Shown here: positions 26,223 through 35,779 of the stretch, one piece after another
Position numbering within the stretch: the stretch's first letter is position 1
Layout of the letters: the number at the start of each line of letters is the position of its first letter
Assembly (NCBI GenBank): GCA_942490895.1
Contig: CALNZC010000021.1
Span: forward strand, 40,157 to 104,156
DNA length: 64,000 nt
Direction: 5' to 3'
Source: JAGNXB01 sp942490895
Lineage (GTDB): Bacteria > Bacteroidota > Bacteroidia > Chitinophagales > Saprospiraceae
The notes under the pieces: generated by a model
The model's database searches: none
What the model saw: only the letters and a program-made list of their open reading frames with translations
Told to the model about the DNA's origin: nothing
Made by a program: the position numbers and the translations under genes

Positions 26223-26785
26223 ACACAGTTAACCCGAATAATCGACTTGCTTGTATACCGCCCAACTCAAACATTCGACGATCAAGCGTCTGAAAACGGG
26301 CTTCTAAGACCCGGATCAATAAAATGGCATTTTACCTCTAGATATTCCTTCAACCCGAAGACGATCTAGCCCCGGGTTTTAACCCGAGGTATACTGCCAT
26401 ACCCTAGCAGGAATGGTTTCAACCATTTCCCTCACAGATATCTGATGCGCAAATACTTGGCTGTTCAAAGTTAAAGGGTCAGCTGGCGCTTCCCCAGTTC
26501 AAAGTTTAACGTATGGTACGTTAAACCTTAAATAGAGGACCGACAAGTCGGTCCTCTTTGAACGTTGAACAGCCCAATGTTTAACTACTTCCAAACCCGA
26601 AGTCAACCAGAAACAAGGAACAGTTCTTCCCGCCAGGGAAGATCGCAGGAATGCAGGAACCAGATTCAACTCCTAGCAGCATTGAGCAGGGGGCAGATTT
26701 GTCGGCCCTCTTCACACATTAAACTGCCTGGCATCTAATGCCTACTCCTTATTCCTAAGACTACAGCTCCAAAATTTCTACAAAC
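26223..26785. other. Hairpin-rich spacer without genes
   Basis: No credible coding frame. Perfect small hairpins stand at 26373-26386 (CGGGTT/AACCCG) and 26412-26427 (AATGGTT/AACCATT), followed by the nested element at 26459-26574. A degraded relative of the GAGGACCGAC stem appears near 26690-26713. Confidence 0.6.
26459..26574. repeat. Nested inverted-repeat element
   Basis: The outer arms GGCTGTTCAAAGTT (26459-26472) and AACGTTGAACAGCC (26561-26574) match at 13 of 14 positions. Inside lie GTTTAACGTA-TGG-TACGTTAAAC (26504-26526, perfect 10 bp) and GAGGACCGAC-AA-GTCGGTCCTC (26535-26556, perfect 10 bp). A second GTTCAAAG at 26497-26504 can pair with CTTTGAAC at 26556-26563, so two folds exclude each other. 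It may be a MITE-like palindromic repeat or a structured RNA. Confidence 0.6.
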
Positions 26786-26819
26786 AAAAAGCCGGCTCAT
26801 TTTTCATGAGCCGGCTTTT
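26786..26819 (-). terminator. Bidirectional terminator after the second DUF1501 gene
   Basis: AAAAAGCCGGCTCAT and ATGAGCCGGCTTTT form a perfect stem with A- and T-runs on both sides, 19 bp beyond the gene's stop. Confidence 0.9.
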
Positions 26820-26838
26820 ATCTTAAATACTCTGATCA

Positions 26839-28413
26839 TTACCGTTGCATGATCATCGTCTTGGATTGTTGTCGTTTTGGCGTACGGAGATAAGCAAAAT
26901 AATTGCCTTTGGGCAGATTGCTTGCATCAAAGGTCACCGTATAGTTCCCCGGCGCCATGTAGCGGTCCACCAGTACCTTAACCGTGTATCCACCACTATT
27001 CATCACACTGAGGTGAATTTGTTCACCTGTGCTCATATAGCTGATCTGTGTGCTTCCCGTAAACGGATTCGGACTATTGTCAAACGGATTGTCGACTGGA
27101 TCTGCATAATCCGGATCCAATTCGTATTCCTTGGTTTCGCAACCACGGATCAAGGGGATCTCCGAATAGGCATCGTTCAACAAGGCTTTGACATCAGCAG
27201 TCGGGACGCCGAACCATTGATTTAACAGCGAACCATAAATGGACCGGAAATCATATTGCATGGCGACTCCTTCGGAAGCGCCTACATCATCTGTAATGGT
27301 CGGATTCTGTCCGAATACCCGACTGTTCACACAGGAACCGAAGACAAAGAGAGGGGCAGCCGATCCATGATCTGTCCCATTCGCGCCATTGGATTTAATC
27401 CGTCGACCGAATTCAGAAAATGTCATTCCGACTACCCGCTGATCCAGTTTCTGAGCCACCAGATCCTGCTGGAAAAGGGCGATGGCTTCAGAAAGTCGGT
27501 TGAGGAGAGTGGCATGTCCACCTGCTGTGGTATCTCCCACATTCACCTGATTGGCGTGGGTGTCAAACCCTCCAATATTGGCGATGAATACTTTGGTCTT
27601 CAACCCTCCTGAAATCAACAGGGCAATGGTTTTCAACTGACCGGCCAGATTGTTATCTGCCGGATAATCAACCATATTAGCGCCTGCTTCAGCAGCCTGG
27701 GTGATTACTTCTGAATAGGCATTTGTTTGGGCAATAGACGTTCGGACAAAGGCGATCTCCTTTCCATAACATTGGGTTGGATCAGATGTCATATCATCAT
27801 CTTCCAGCAAGGGCGACAAACCGAATGGATTGGTCAGGGCCAATGAAAAATTCGATCCGATTCCCTGGCAGGTTTCAGAGACGGTCGACCCAATAGTGAT
27901 CGCAAACGGATCGGGATATTGATTGTTGGGATACCCTTCCGGATAACCATCCGTAATGCTATCAAAATGCCGACCCATCCATCCGGTGTTAATCACCTCT
28001 GTGGCCGCAGATGCACTTTGCCAGATATCCGTCGAGCGGTAATGTGAGCGGTTCTGGTTGGGATATCCCACTCCCTGGAAGACAGCTAACTGACCATCCT
28101 GGTAGGCCTGATGCAGGCCGGTCATGGTCGGATGCAATCCCGTTTTATCGGTCAGTTTCAAGGCAGAGGTTTCCGGGATCAGGATATTTTCTCGGGCCAG
28201 AAAAAGATTGCTGTACTGGTCAAGTGGGAGGACCATATTCAACCCGTCATTACCGCCATTCATTTGGATCAGCACGAGGACCTTGTCGGAGTCCGGTTGC
28301 ATCCCTTTGAACAACGCATGTTGGGTAAACGCAGACAGCTTGTTTCCATGGAGGAAAAGGGGAAGGGTGACTGCTGCGGTAGACGTATGTTGGAGGAAAG
28401 TTCTTCTTTTCAT
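26839..28413 (-). CDS. DUF1501 family protein with Tat signal and T9SS-like tail (second copy)
   Basis: The 524-residue paralogue of the protein at 4164-5744 shares GYPNQNRSHYRSTDIW, GWMGRHFD, GGFDTHANQV and GMTFSEFGRRIKSNGANG. It starts MKRRTFLQHTS, a twin-arginine-type signal. The C-terminal part (NSPNPFTGSTQISYM to KTMIMQR) is a T9SS type A sorting domain of a different subtype from the first copy. It follows its DUF1800 partner by 23 bp and ends at a strong terminator. Probably exported, with catalytic activity unproven. The alkaline-phosphatase-like core is family knowledge. Confidence 0.9.
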   Translation of the reverse strand: MKRRTFLQHTSTAAVTLPLFLHGNKLSAFTQHALFKGMQPDSDKVLVLIQMNGGNDGLNMVLPLDQYSNLFLARENILIPETSALKLTDKTGLHPTMTGLHQAYQDGQLAVFQGVGYPNQNRSHYRSTDIWQSASAATEVINTGWMGRHFDSITDGYPEGYPNNQYPDPFAITIGSTVSETCQGIGSNFSLALTNPFGLSPLLEDDDMTSDPTQCYGKEIAFVRTSIAQTNAYSEVITQAAEAGANMVDYPADNNLAGQLKTIALLISGGLKTKVFIANIGGFDTHANQVNVGDTTAGGHATLLNRLSEAIALFQQDLVAQKLDQRVVGMTFSEFGRRIKSNGANGTDHGSAAPLFVFGSCVNSRVFGQNPTITDDVGASEGVAMQYDFRSIYGSLLNQWFGVPTADVKALLNDAYSEIPLIRGCETKEYELDPDYADPVDNPFDNSPNPFTGSTQISYMSTGEQIHLSVMNSGGYTVKVLVDRYMAPGNYTVTFDASNLPKGNYFAYLRTPKRQQSKTMIMQR

Positions 28414-28436
28414 CAGAGTTGATTTTTCAGGGGTGA

Positions 28437-30110
28437 TCAGCTAAGTTGATATTCGGGCATCTGCATCATGGTGGCGATCAGATTACTCAACTTGTTGAGG
28501 ACCGCCTTAGCCAATTCTTCATCATTTGGGTTGGCCAGATGATCACCATATTCCACCGTCCATTCATATTCGGGCAAACCGGGCAGGAGGACCTCCAGCA
28601 GGTAGGTTTTTTTGTTTTCAGAGACCCCTCTCGGGAAAAGTTGCAGTGAAAGTTCATCGATCAACGCAATCGGATCAAACGGATCATCCAGAGAAGCAAC
28701 CCAGTCTAACAAGGGCAGTGGAGCATATAAGTTGCCCAATTTCAAACCCCGATTAGTCATGGTTTTGGCAATCGTCGCCCGGATAGGCAAGGTCACTGAG
28801 TTGAGCCATCCCTGATACCAGGACGGTTCTTGATACCAGGCTTTCCATCCCGCCACACTCGGTGGTGCGTAATAAGACATCTGCAAGAGATCGAAATTGG
28901 GGAACACCAGACGCCACCAACGGTACTTGGTATTCAGATCACCATCGGGGAACCAGCCTCCCTGGCGGAGCATGGTCATCACGTAATCCACCGGATGTTT
29001 GATCATCGCTCCACGGATACAATCCTCGAAGAAATGCTCACTTCCCAGCAAGGCAAATAGTGGCCAGCTGATATCGTAATCATGCTGGATCAGAGTCTGG
29101 GCCATTGGCTCGATCACATTCGCTTCAACGTCTGCATCGATCTCATAATAGACAAACCAGCGATACAGTTTGCGACAGATGTGCCGGGCACATTCGTCCT
29201 GTTCGAAGATCACATCAATTGCATGGCTGTATTCCTGGGCACCCATATTGGGAATGACCGTATTATTGAAATGATACGAGAGTTGCTTACTGGTCTTGTC
29301 ATGCCGACCATCGGTGTAATAGGATTCTACCGGAACACCCGGCGTCTGAGTGTTGTATCCGCGATCCCGCCAACCCGTAAAAACACGAGCCAAAGCCAAC
29401 ACATCATCTTCTGTATAGTGGGTATAATCGCCAGGTCCAATTTGAGGACCCTTGCCGATGGTGAACAGTTCCATCACCTCACGGGCATAGTTCTCATTCG
29501 GCTTGCCGCCGGTGCTTTGGTTACCATTGAGGTAACGCAACATAGAGGGATCAATGGTCATCATTTTTGCCAGCTCCCTGAAATTTCCCAATGCATTGTC
29601 CCTTAACAGCGTAATGTATTGATACTGGAATTTAGGGTCATTGACTTCGATCCGGCCTGTCACAAAATGGTTGTGCCAGAACAGGGTCATCTTTTCGCGT
29701 AGACTTAGTCCACCACCGAGCATAATCCCGACAGTCCAGGCATACAGCGAGTTGTTTCGGTAACCTTTCAGGTTGACAGCGGCATCATACGGTGCATCAA
29801 TCCAGGTATTGCCAACCGGTACATTCGTGTCGTTGGCAAAATAATAATTGATCGGCGGGGTAGGCAGCGGATCTTTTTTGAACAGTTGGTTCAGGGTCCA
29901 GGACAGGCCATTTTGAAGAGCCTGATCGATTTCTCCCTGGGTCGGTCCAAAGGTTGTTCTTCTCAACAAATGGGCAGCAGCACTCCGATCCCATGTCCCG
30001 GAATACGGAGCCAACGTTCCGCCGCCGCCTGTCGTTTTCCTAATTTTACTTGATTTTTGGGATGCTGTACGCCCGGAGAAGAGGAGTTCTAACGTTGATC
30101 TTCGATCCAT
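28437..30110 (-). CDS. DUF1800 family protein (second copy)
   Basis: This 557-residue paralogue of the protein at 2536-4161 shares AAHLLRRTTFGPT, MTLFWHNHFVTG, ENYAREVMELFTIG, ALARVFTGWR and SVAGWKAWYQEPSW. It begins MDRRSTLELLFSGRTAS and then a glycine-rich linker, a start common in this family. No hydrophobic signal segment follows the two arginines. First gene of the two-gene minus-strand unit with DUF1501. The conserved pairing implies the two products work on the same process, which is unknown. Confidence 0.9.
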   Translation of the reverse strand: MDRRSTLELLFSGRTASQKSSKIRKTTGGGGTLAPYSGTWDRSAAAHLLRRTTFGPTQGEIDQALQNGLSWTLNQLFKKDPLPTPPINYYFANDTNVPVGNTWIDAPYDAAVNLKGYRNNSLYAWTVGIMLGGGLSLREKMTLFWHNHFVTGRIEVNDPKFQYQYITLLRDNALGNFRELAKMMTIDPSMLRYLNGNQSTGGKPNENYAREVMELFTIGKGPQIGPGDYTHYTEDDVLALARVFTGWRDRGYNTQTPGVPVESYYTDGRHDKTSKQLSYHFNNTVIPNMGAQEYSHAIDVIFEQDECARHICRKLYRWFVYYEIDADVEANVIEPMAQTLIQHDYDISWPLFALLGSEHFFEDCIRGAMIKHPVDYVMTMLRQGGWFPDGDLNTKYRWWRLVFPNFDLLQMSYYAPPSVAGWKAWYQEPSWYQGWLNSVTLPIRATIAKTMTNRGLKLGNLYAPLPLLDWVASLDDPFDPIALIDELSLQLFPRGVSENKKTYLLEVLLPGLPEYEWTVEYGDHLANPNDEELAKAVLNKLSNLIATMMQMPEYQLS

Positions 30111-30299
30111 GATCCTGATTTGAGAATGAGGGAAATTTCATACCCACCGGACTGTTCCGGCACGGAAAACGACACTTTTAGTCTTGGATAAAAATAGGGT
30201 TTTCAATTCATTGATGCACCTCTCCAAAAAAGAGTTGCCTGATCCTGATAAAAAAAGTGGTTGTTCACGTCATCTGGCAATTGCTAAATTTACCGCACT

Positions 30300-31472
30300 A
30301 TGTATCCAAATCTCAGTTATCTCGTCCATGCCCTGACCGGCTGGGGACCCGACAATTTCCTCTCTGTCATCCAGACATTTGGCCTTTTTCTGGCCATTGC
30401 CTTCCTGGTCAGTGCCTGGTTTCTGGCAAAGGAGTTGAAACGTAAAGGCGATGAAGGACTGTTCCAGCCGACCGCTGAGACCTCCATCGTGGGTGCTCCA
30501 CCATCCTGGTCGGATGTCATCTGGAATGCCATTTTCGGCTTTGCCCTCGGGTTTAAAGGCATCTATGCCTGGCAACATGCCGCCGCCTTCCAGGATGATG
30601 CAGCCAGTGTTATCCTTTCATCAAAAGGTAGTCTGCTGGGTGGCTTGATCGGACTGGCCCTCTTCGGCGGCTGGAAGCTCTGGTTGCGTATGAATCCAAA
30701 AACCACCGGTGAAAAGAAAACGGTCATGGTCTGGCCACATGACCGTGTCTGGGACATCGCCATGATCGCCGGCATCTCTGGTGTGGGTGGATCCAAGCTT
30801 TTTTCCATCCTGGAGGATCCAGCAGCTCTGATGGCAGATCCCATGGGCCAGATCTTCTCTGGATCTGGACTGAATATCTTTGGCGGACTGATTATGGGCT
30901 TTATCGGAGTCTACAGCTATATCCGCTGGAAAAAGATCCCTGGCCTGCATTTGATCGATGCTGCCGCCCCGGCTCTCATTGTCGGGTATGCCGTGGGCCG
31001 CATCGGCTGCCAGCTTTCCGGTGATGGTGATTGGGGTATCCCCAATCCGCATCCAGTGCCAGAGTGGTGGTTTCTCCCTGATTGGATTTGGAGCTTTGAT
31101 TTTCCACACAACGTGATCCATGAGGGTGTCCCCATTGATGGCTGCACCTGGAAATTCTGTGAGCGCCTGCCCGACATGGTTTATCCCACTGCATTTTACG
31201 AGACCTTATTAGGCTTGGTGATCCTGGGCATCCTCTGGGCCGTACGCAAGCGTCTGAAGTTTCCAGGCATGCTCTTCTTCCTCTATGTTTTATTAATTGC
31301 TATCGAACGGTTCTTCATCGAAAAGATCCGGGTCAATCAGAAGTTTGATGTCCTCGGTTGGCAAGCCACCCAGGCAGAGGTTATCGCCGTGATCCTCTTT
31401 TTTGTCGGTATAGCTGGCATGATCTTTTTCTGGAAACGAGGACAAAAGCAGGCTAAAACCAATCATCCGTGA
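30300..31472 (+). CDS. lgt: Prolipoprotein diacylglyceryl transferase
   Basis: The 390-residue inner-membrane enzyme transfers diacylglyceryl from phosphatidylglycerol to the lipobox cysteine of prolipoproteins. Several membrane helices surround the family signature at AVGRIGCQLSGDGDWGIPN (about residues 227-245). FGGLIMGFIGVYSYIRWKK and YPTAFYETLLGLVILGILW are further conserved stretches. It is longer than the E. coli enzyme (about 290) because of N-terminal and internal additions. The signature has Cys where E. coli has Asn after GRIG. Its stop overlaps the GTG start of the next symporter gene. Confidence 0.92.
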   Translation: MYPNLSYLVHALTGWGPDNFLSVIQTFGLFLAIAFLVSAWFLAKELKRKGDEGLFQPTAETSIVGAPPSWSDVIWNAIFGFALGFKGIYAWQHAAAFQDDAASVILSSKGSLLGGLIGLALFGGWKLWLRMNPKTTGEKKTVMVWPHDRVWDIAMIAGISGVGGSKLFSILEDPAALMADPMGQIFSGSGLNIFGGLIMGFIGVYSYIRWKKIPGLHLIDAAAPALIVGYAVGRIGCQLSGDGDWGIPNPHPVPEWWFLPDWIWSFDFPHNVIHEGVPIDGCTWKFCERLPDMVYPTAFYETLLGLVILGILWAVRKRLKFPGMLFFLYVLLIAIERFFIEKIRVNQKFDVLGWQATQAEVIAVILFFVGIAGMIFFWKRGQKQAKTNHP

Positions 31473-33259
31473 CCGGACTAGACTGGGGAATCCTCCTGGC
31501 CTTTCTGGCAACGACTCTGGTCATCGGCCTATGGTCCAGCCGACATGCTGGCAAGGATGCTGAAGAGTTTTTTCTCTCTGGCCGACAGATGCCCTGGTGG
31601 CTCCTGGGGATCTCCATCGTCGCAACTACCTTCTCTGCCGATACACCCAATCTGGTGACGAATATCGTCCGTCAGCATGGGGTCAGCGGTAACTGGCTAT
31701 GGTGGGCCTTCCTGCTCACCGGTATGCTTACTGTATTCGTGTATGCCCGCTTGTGGCGGAGGTCTGGTGTGTTGACCGACCTGGAGTTCTATGAGATCCG
31801 GTATGGTGGCCGCCCGGCGGCCTTTTTACGTGGATTTCGTGCCGTTTATCTCGGTGTTGTCTTCAATGTGATCATCATGGCTACTGTGATGCTGGCCGGC
31901 ATCAAGATCGGCGGCGTATTACTCGGTTGGTCACCCTTGCAAACCGTATTGATCGCCGGTTCAGTGACCCTGGTATACTCCGCTTTAGGCGGATTACGGG
32001 GGGTCCTCTGGACTGATTTCATCATGTTTTTCATGGCCCTGGCCGGTGCCATTGCTGCTGCTGTCTTCGCCCTGGATCATCCGGACGTTGGTGGATTGAC
32101 TGGCCTGGTGGATCACTTTTCAGGAACCAATACTCTGGATCTCATCCCGGATCTGAATGATCCCTCTGTTTACGTTCCCTTATTGCTGATACCCATTGCG
32201 GTACAGTGGTGGAGTGTCTGGTATCCCGGTGCTGAACCGGGAGGAGGTGGATATGCGGCCCAACGTATGCTGGCCGCCAAGGATGAACAACATGCCCTGG
32301 GTGCTGTCCTCCTATTCAACATTGCTCACTACGCCTTGCGACCATGGCCGTGGATCCTGGTGGCTCTGGCCTCCATGATCCTGTATCCGGACCTGGCCTC
32401 ACTCCAACAAGCTTTCCCGCATATGGATCCTCGGGTCGTCAAGGATGACCTGGCTTATCCGGCCATGCTGATGCTCCTCCCGGCTGGTCTGTTGGGCCTG
32501 GTGGCCACCAGTCTGATCGCTGCCTTCATGAGTACCATCTCTACCCACCTCAACTGGGGCGCATCCTACCTGGTCAATGACCTTTGGGTGCGCTATATCC
32601 GTCCAGAAGCCCCTCCTGCCGAGCAGGTACGCATCGGTCGATGGTCAATCCTGATTCTGATGGTCCTGGCGATATTGGTCAGCTTACTACTGAGTAGTGC
32701 CCTGGAAGCATTTGGTATTCTCCTGCAGATCGGTGCAGGCACCGGATTGATTTACATCCTGCGCTGGTTCTGGTGGCGCATCAATGCCTGGACAGAGATC
32801 ACCGGTATGGTCATCTCCTTTCTAGTGGCCCTGTACTTTGCTTTCGTGCATACTCGCCTGGGACTGGAGCCTATCCCCTCCCAGGTCCAGTTGGTGATCG
32901 GAGTCATCGTCACCACCCTGGGTTGGATACTAGTCACTTTCTTGACTTCGCCAGAGCCCCAGGCTGTCCTTTCCCGGTTCTATTCCCTGATTCGCCCGGC
33001 TGCCATTGGATGGAAACCGGTGATCAAAGCAGGCCTTCTCAGTCAAACCCTGAAAGAAGACCAGGTGAATGCCGGCAAATTGCCGATGCAGATCCTGGCC
33101 ATGGTGGTCGGTTGCTTTCTGGTATACGCAGTCCTCTTCACGATCGGGTACTGGTTGTACGGGCAGATGGATAAAGCCCTTCCCGCCTTTGGTGCTTCCA
33201 TCATCCTTGGCTGGATCATGGTGATTCTGGTGAAGAAAATACAGAAGGTGGCTTATTGA
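31469..33259 (+). CDS. Sodium:solute symporter family protein
   Basis: The 596-residue protein starts at GTG 31469 within the GTGA overlap with lgt, which indicates translational coupling. It has about 13-14 hydrophobic helices with SSS landmarks: EEFFLSGRQMPWWLLGISIV near residues 31-50, VYSALGGLRGVLWTDFIMFF around 168-187, and AAFMSTISTHLNWGASYLVND around 350. It should import a solute with sodium across the inner membrane. The AQRMLAAKDEQHALGA segment is typical of sugar/proline-type members. The substrate cannot be given. Confidence 0.9.
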   Translation: MTGLDWGILLAFLATTLVIGLWSSRHAGKDAEEFFLSGRQMPWWLLGISIVATTFSADTPNLVTNIVRQHGVSGNWLWWAFLLTGMLTVFVYARLWRRSGVLTDLEFYEIRYGGRPAAFLRGFRAVYLGVVFNVIIMATVMLAGIKIGGVLLGWSPLQTVLIAGSVTLVYSALGGLRGVLWTDFIMFFMALAGAIAAAVFALDHPDVGGLTGLVDHFSGTNTLDLIPDLNDPSVYVPLLLIPIAVQWWSVWYPGAEPGGGGYAAQRMLAAKDEQHALGAVLLFNIAHYALRPWPWILVALASMILYPDLASLQQAFPHMDPRVVKDDLAYPAMLMLLPAGLLGLVATSLIAAFMSTISTHLNWGASYLVNDLWVRYIRPEAPPAEQVRIGRWSILILMVLAILVSLLLSSALEAFGILLQIGAGTGLIYILRWFWWRINAWTEITGMVISFLVALYFAFVHTRLGLEPIPSQVQLVIGVIVTTLGWILVTFLTSPEPQAVLSRFYSLIRPAAIGWKPVIKAGLLSQTLKEDQVNAGKLPMQILAMVVGCFLVYAVLFTIGYWLYGQMDKALPAFGASIILGWIMVILVKKIQKVAY

Positions 33260-33292
33260 TTTCACAGGTGACCGAGGATCTGGATCATCACT

Positions 33293-34654
33293 TCAGATCT
33301 TGGAAAACCTGGACACCCACCTCTGGTGGCCCGATTCCACAATGAGCATGTACAATCCAGGCGACAAGGTGTGGATATCGATCTGGTTGGCAATGACATC
33401 CACCTGTTGTTCTCTTCCAAATAAATCAACGATGTACATCCGATCAATACGCAAAGGAGTCTGGATAAAAAGTTGAGTATGTGCCGGGTTGGGAAAGAGG
33501 TGGATATTCGGAGAAAGTACAGGCTGGATTGCTGTAGTGGAAGTCTTTTTCGTGATGGTCAGATTGTCGACAGTAAATTCACACAAGCCATGAGTATGGG
33601 TGCCATAATTGTGAGGAGCCGCTCCTAGTCCAATAAAGGCTATACTATCAAATGGGGGATTGACCATAATATTCTGCAGTAAAACGGTCTGCGGTGTCGT
33701 GTCCCCGGTCCCTACGATCCAAACTTCCCGATGGTTTGCGCCGGAGGAACCTTTTCCAGCCTGACCGAGAATCACCCGACAGGTGCCTTCCCCTTTACAG
33801 GTGTAAGTGAAGGCCAGATCGATCACTCCTTCATTCGGTACTGGAGAATAGTAGGCTTCCGTTTCAATCGGCCCTTCTATGCTTCCGGGTATATTACTCC
33901 TCAGGACCATAGCAGAATGACCCTCATCCAGGGAATCGGTCTTTTCGACATTCGGTACGCCCTCATATACTCCGTATTGGACTGACCAATATGCCGGCAG
34001 ACTATCAGGGGTCCATTCCTCAAAACCATCCCAAAAAAGTTCCATTCGATCAGTTGTATCTGCAGGCCAGGGACAAGTAGCCAAAACGTCTTCCCGGTTT
34101 CGGCATCCAGGGGCATTCTCATGAATAAAATACTTACGATAATGACCCAGATAATTACAAATATTAGGTAATCCACAATCCTTTAACTGCGGATTATCTG
34201 AAATATGCAGATATGTAAGAAAAGGAAACACGTCGGCAGATTGTAAGCCTGTCAGGGATGTCAGACTATCGTTACTGAAGATAAACAGATTTAACCCGAT
34301 GGTATCCAGTTTATCCAGGCCAGTGAAATTAATCAGAGATGGATTTTTATTGATAGACAGTACACTTTTGACTGATTTTAAATTCTCCAGGCCTGAAAAG
34401 CTGGATAAAGAAGTTTCTGTAATCCTCAAAGACCCTCCAATAGATGTTAATTGACTCAGTCCGTCCAAATGGACAATATCCAGGCCCTCGATGCGCACTG
34501 AACCTTCGACATCATGACAATCGGGATATTGGATCGCAAAACTGTCAATTTCATTCTGGGTGGTGAATACCAGATCTTTTTGTGGGCACCCCTGCGCATG
34601 CGCCCCAAACATACCGATCCAATACAGCAGTACCAAAGCGATGCTCACTTTCAT
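33293..34654 (-). CDS. Leucine-rich (receptor L-like) secreted protein with T9SS tail
   Basis: ATG 34654 is used because it begins the signal peptide (MKVSIALVLLYWIGMFGAHA); a start nine codons upstream is possible. The 453-residue product has three or four leucine-rich, receptor L-domain-like repeats (VRIEGLDIVHLDGLSQLTSI, LRITETSLSSFSGLENL, LFIFSNDSLTSLTGLQS). An approximately 150-residue beta-sandwich-like region and a T9SS type A sorting domain (IHLFPNPAHTQLFIQ to WVSRFSKI) follow. Likely a surface binding protein. It follows the next gene by 56 bp on the same strand. Confidence 0.82.
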   Translation of the reverse strand: MKVSIALVLLYWIGMFGAHAQGCPQKDLVFTTQNEIDSFAIQYPDCHDVEGSVRIEGLDIVHLDGLSQLTSIGGSLRITETSLSSFSGLENLKSVKSVLSINKNPSLINFTGLDKLDTIGLNLFIFSNDSLTSLTGLQSADVFPFLTYLHISDNPQLKDCGLPNICNYLGHYRKYFIHENAPGCRNREDVLATCPWPADTTDRMELFWDGFEEWTPDSLPAYWSVQYGVYEGVPNVEKTDSLDEGHSAMVLRSNIPGSIEGPIETEAYYSPVPNEGVIDLAFTYTCKGEGTCRVILGQAGKGSSGANHREVWIVGTGDTTPQTVLLQNIMVNPPFDSIAFIGLGAAPHNYGTHTHGLCEFTVDNLTITKKTSTTAIQPVLSPNIHLFPNPAHTQLFIQTPLRIDRMYIVDLFGREQQVDVIANQIDIHTLSPGLYMLIVESGHQRWVSRFSKI

Positions 34655-34710
34655 TGGACGATGTAGATTCACCTGGTGCATATCATTTATTTTCGATGTC
34701 CTGGCATGCC

Positions 34711-35637
34711 CTATTTTCCACCTGGAGAAACGATCATTTTTTGCACACCCAAAATGTCGCCATTCATGCTTTTTAAACTGACCAAATAAGGCCCCGGAGG
34801 AAAAGTAGATAAATCCAATTCAACAGGCTGATCAAATGCATGCTGTTGATTGTAGAGTTGAATTCCGGAGGGATGATGAATGAGCACTTGCCCCTTCGGA
34901 TAAACGGGTGCATCTATCTGTACTATCACCCGATCCACAGCAGGGTTTGGAAACAACTGAAAGGCAGAGGGCGCGAGAGAAGAAGGGGATGGGTCTTCCA
35001 GATCATCAACAATCAAATAATTGATTTCAACTTGATCGATCATCCACCCTTCCTGATTTGTATCTACACTATCCGACAAAAAGGTAAATCGGATATAAGC
35101 TTCATTGACTGGATACCCGTCATACCCGTTCCAGCAAATCCCCTGACCTATCCAATTCGAATGAATGCGGGATAATCCAAATTCTCCCGTAAAGAGCGTA
35201 TCCGTCGTCATGTTTCCAAGCCACATGGGCTTGAATACATCATCCTCAAGGACATTCACCCAGGTGTTCATGCTATCATAGGACACGTCAATCCGACCAC
35301 CATCTACTCCAGGTTCGCAATCCATTTTCTGATGCCAGTGGAGTATCAGAAAGAGTTCAGATCCCCATAATTTTTCCATATCCATCTTAAACATAAAGGA
35401 GGAATGGTTCCCCACCGGATAACTGTTCAGGGTATCCGTCACCAGGGCATTCGGCTTGGAAAGTGCGCTGGAAAAAATGGTTTTGTCTGGTGCGCCCACC
35501 TGCCAGATATTGGAAACATTGGCAGTGTCGATAGTGATGGGCAGGTTCTTTTCAACTTCAAAATTATTGGACTGCTGTGCGAAGCAGCACATCCAGCATA
35601 CCTGCACCAGCATCATTGTCAGACCTACTTTCGACAT
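34711..35637 (-). CDS. Secreted protein with T9SS type A sorting tail
   Basis: The 308-residue product has a signal peptide (MSKVGLTMMLVQVCWMCCFA). A region of about 190 residues resembles an immune-inhibitor-A/MAM-like beta-sandwich (WGSELFLILHWHQKMDCEPG, GGRIDVSYDSMNTWVNV, AYIRFTFLSDSVDTNQEGWM). A sorting domain closes the protein (FQLFPNPAVDRVIVQ to VQKMIVSPGGK). The EGWMIDQVEI phrase is common in such carbohydrate- or protein-binding sandwiches. It is the first gene of a probable two-gene unit with the leucine-rich T9SS protein. Confidence 0.8.
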   Translation of the reverse strand: MSKVGLTMMLVQVCWMCCFAQQSNNFEVEKNLPITIDTANVSNIWQVGAPDKTIFSSALSKPNALVTDTLNSYPVGNHSSFMFKMDMEKLWGSELFLILHWHQKMDCEPGVDGGRIDVSYDSMNTWVNVLEDDVFKPMWLGNMTTDTLFTGEFGLSRIHSNWIGQGICWNGYDGYPVNEAYIRFTFLSDSVDTNQEGWMIDQVEINYLIVDDLEDPSPSSLAPSAFQLFPNPAVDRVIVQIDAPVYPKGQVLIHHPSGIQLYNQQHAFDQPVELDLSTFPPGPYLVSLKSMNGDILGVQKMIVSPGGK

Positions 35638-35779
35638 CTTATTCAGGTTTAAATGGGTAAGAATATTTTCCCAATCATCAATACAATAATGCCGACCCGA
35701 TCCACCTTAGCCCGTCCTTGCTTTCATACACCTGTAACAGGATGGGGTCCTCATTCCTGGTAAATACTTTAGGGCACCT

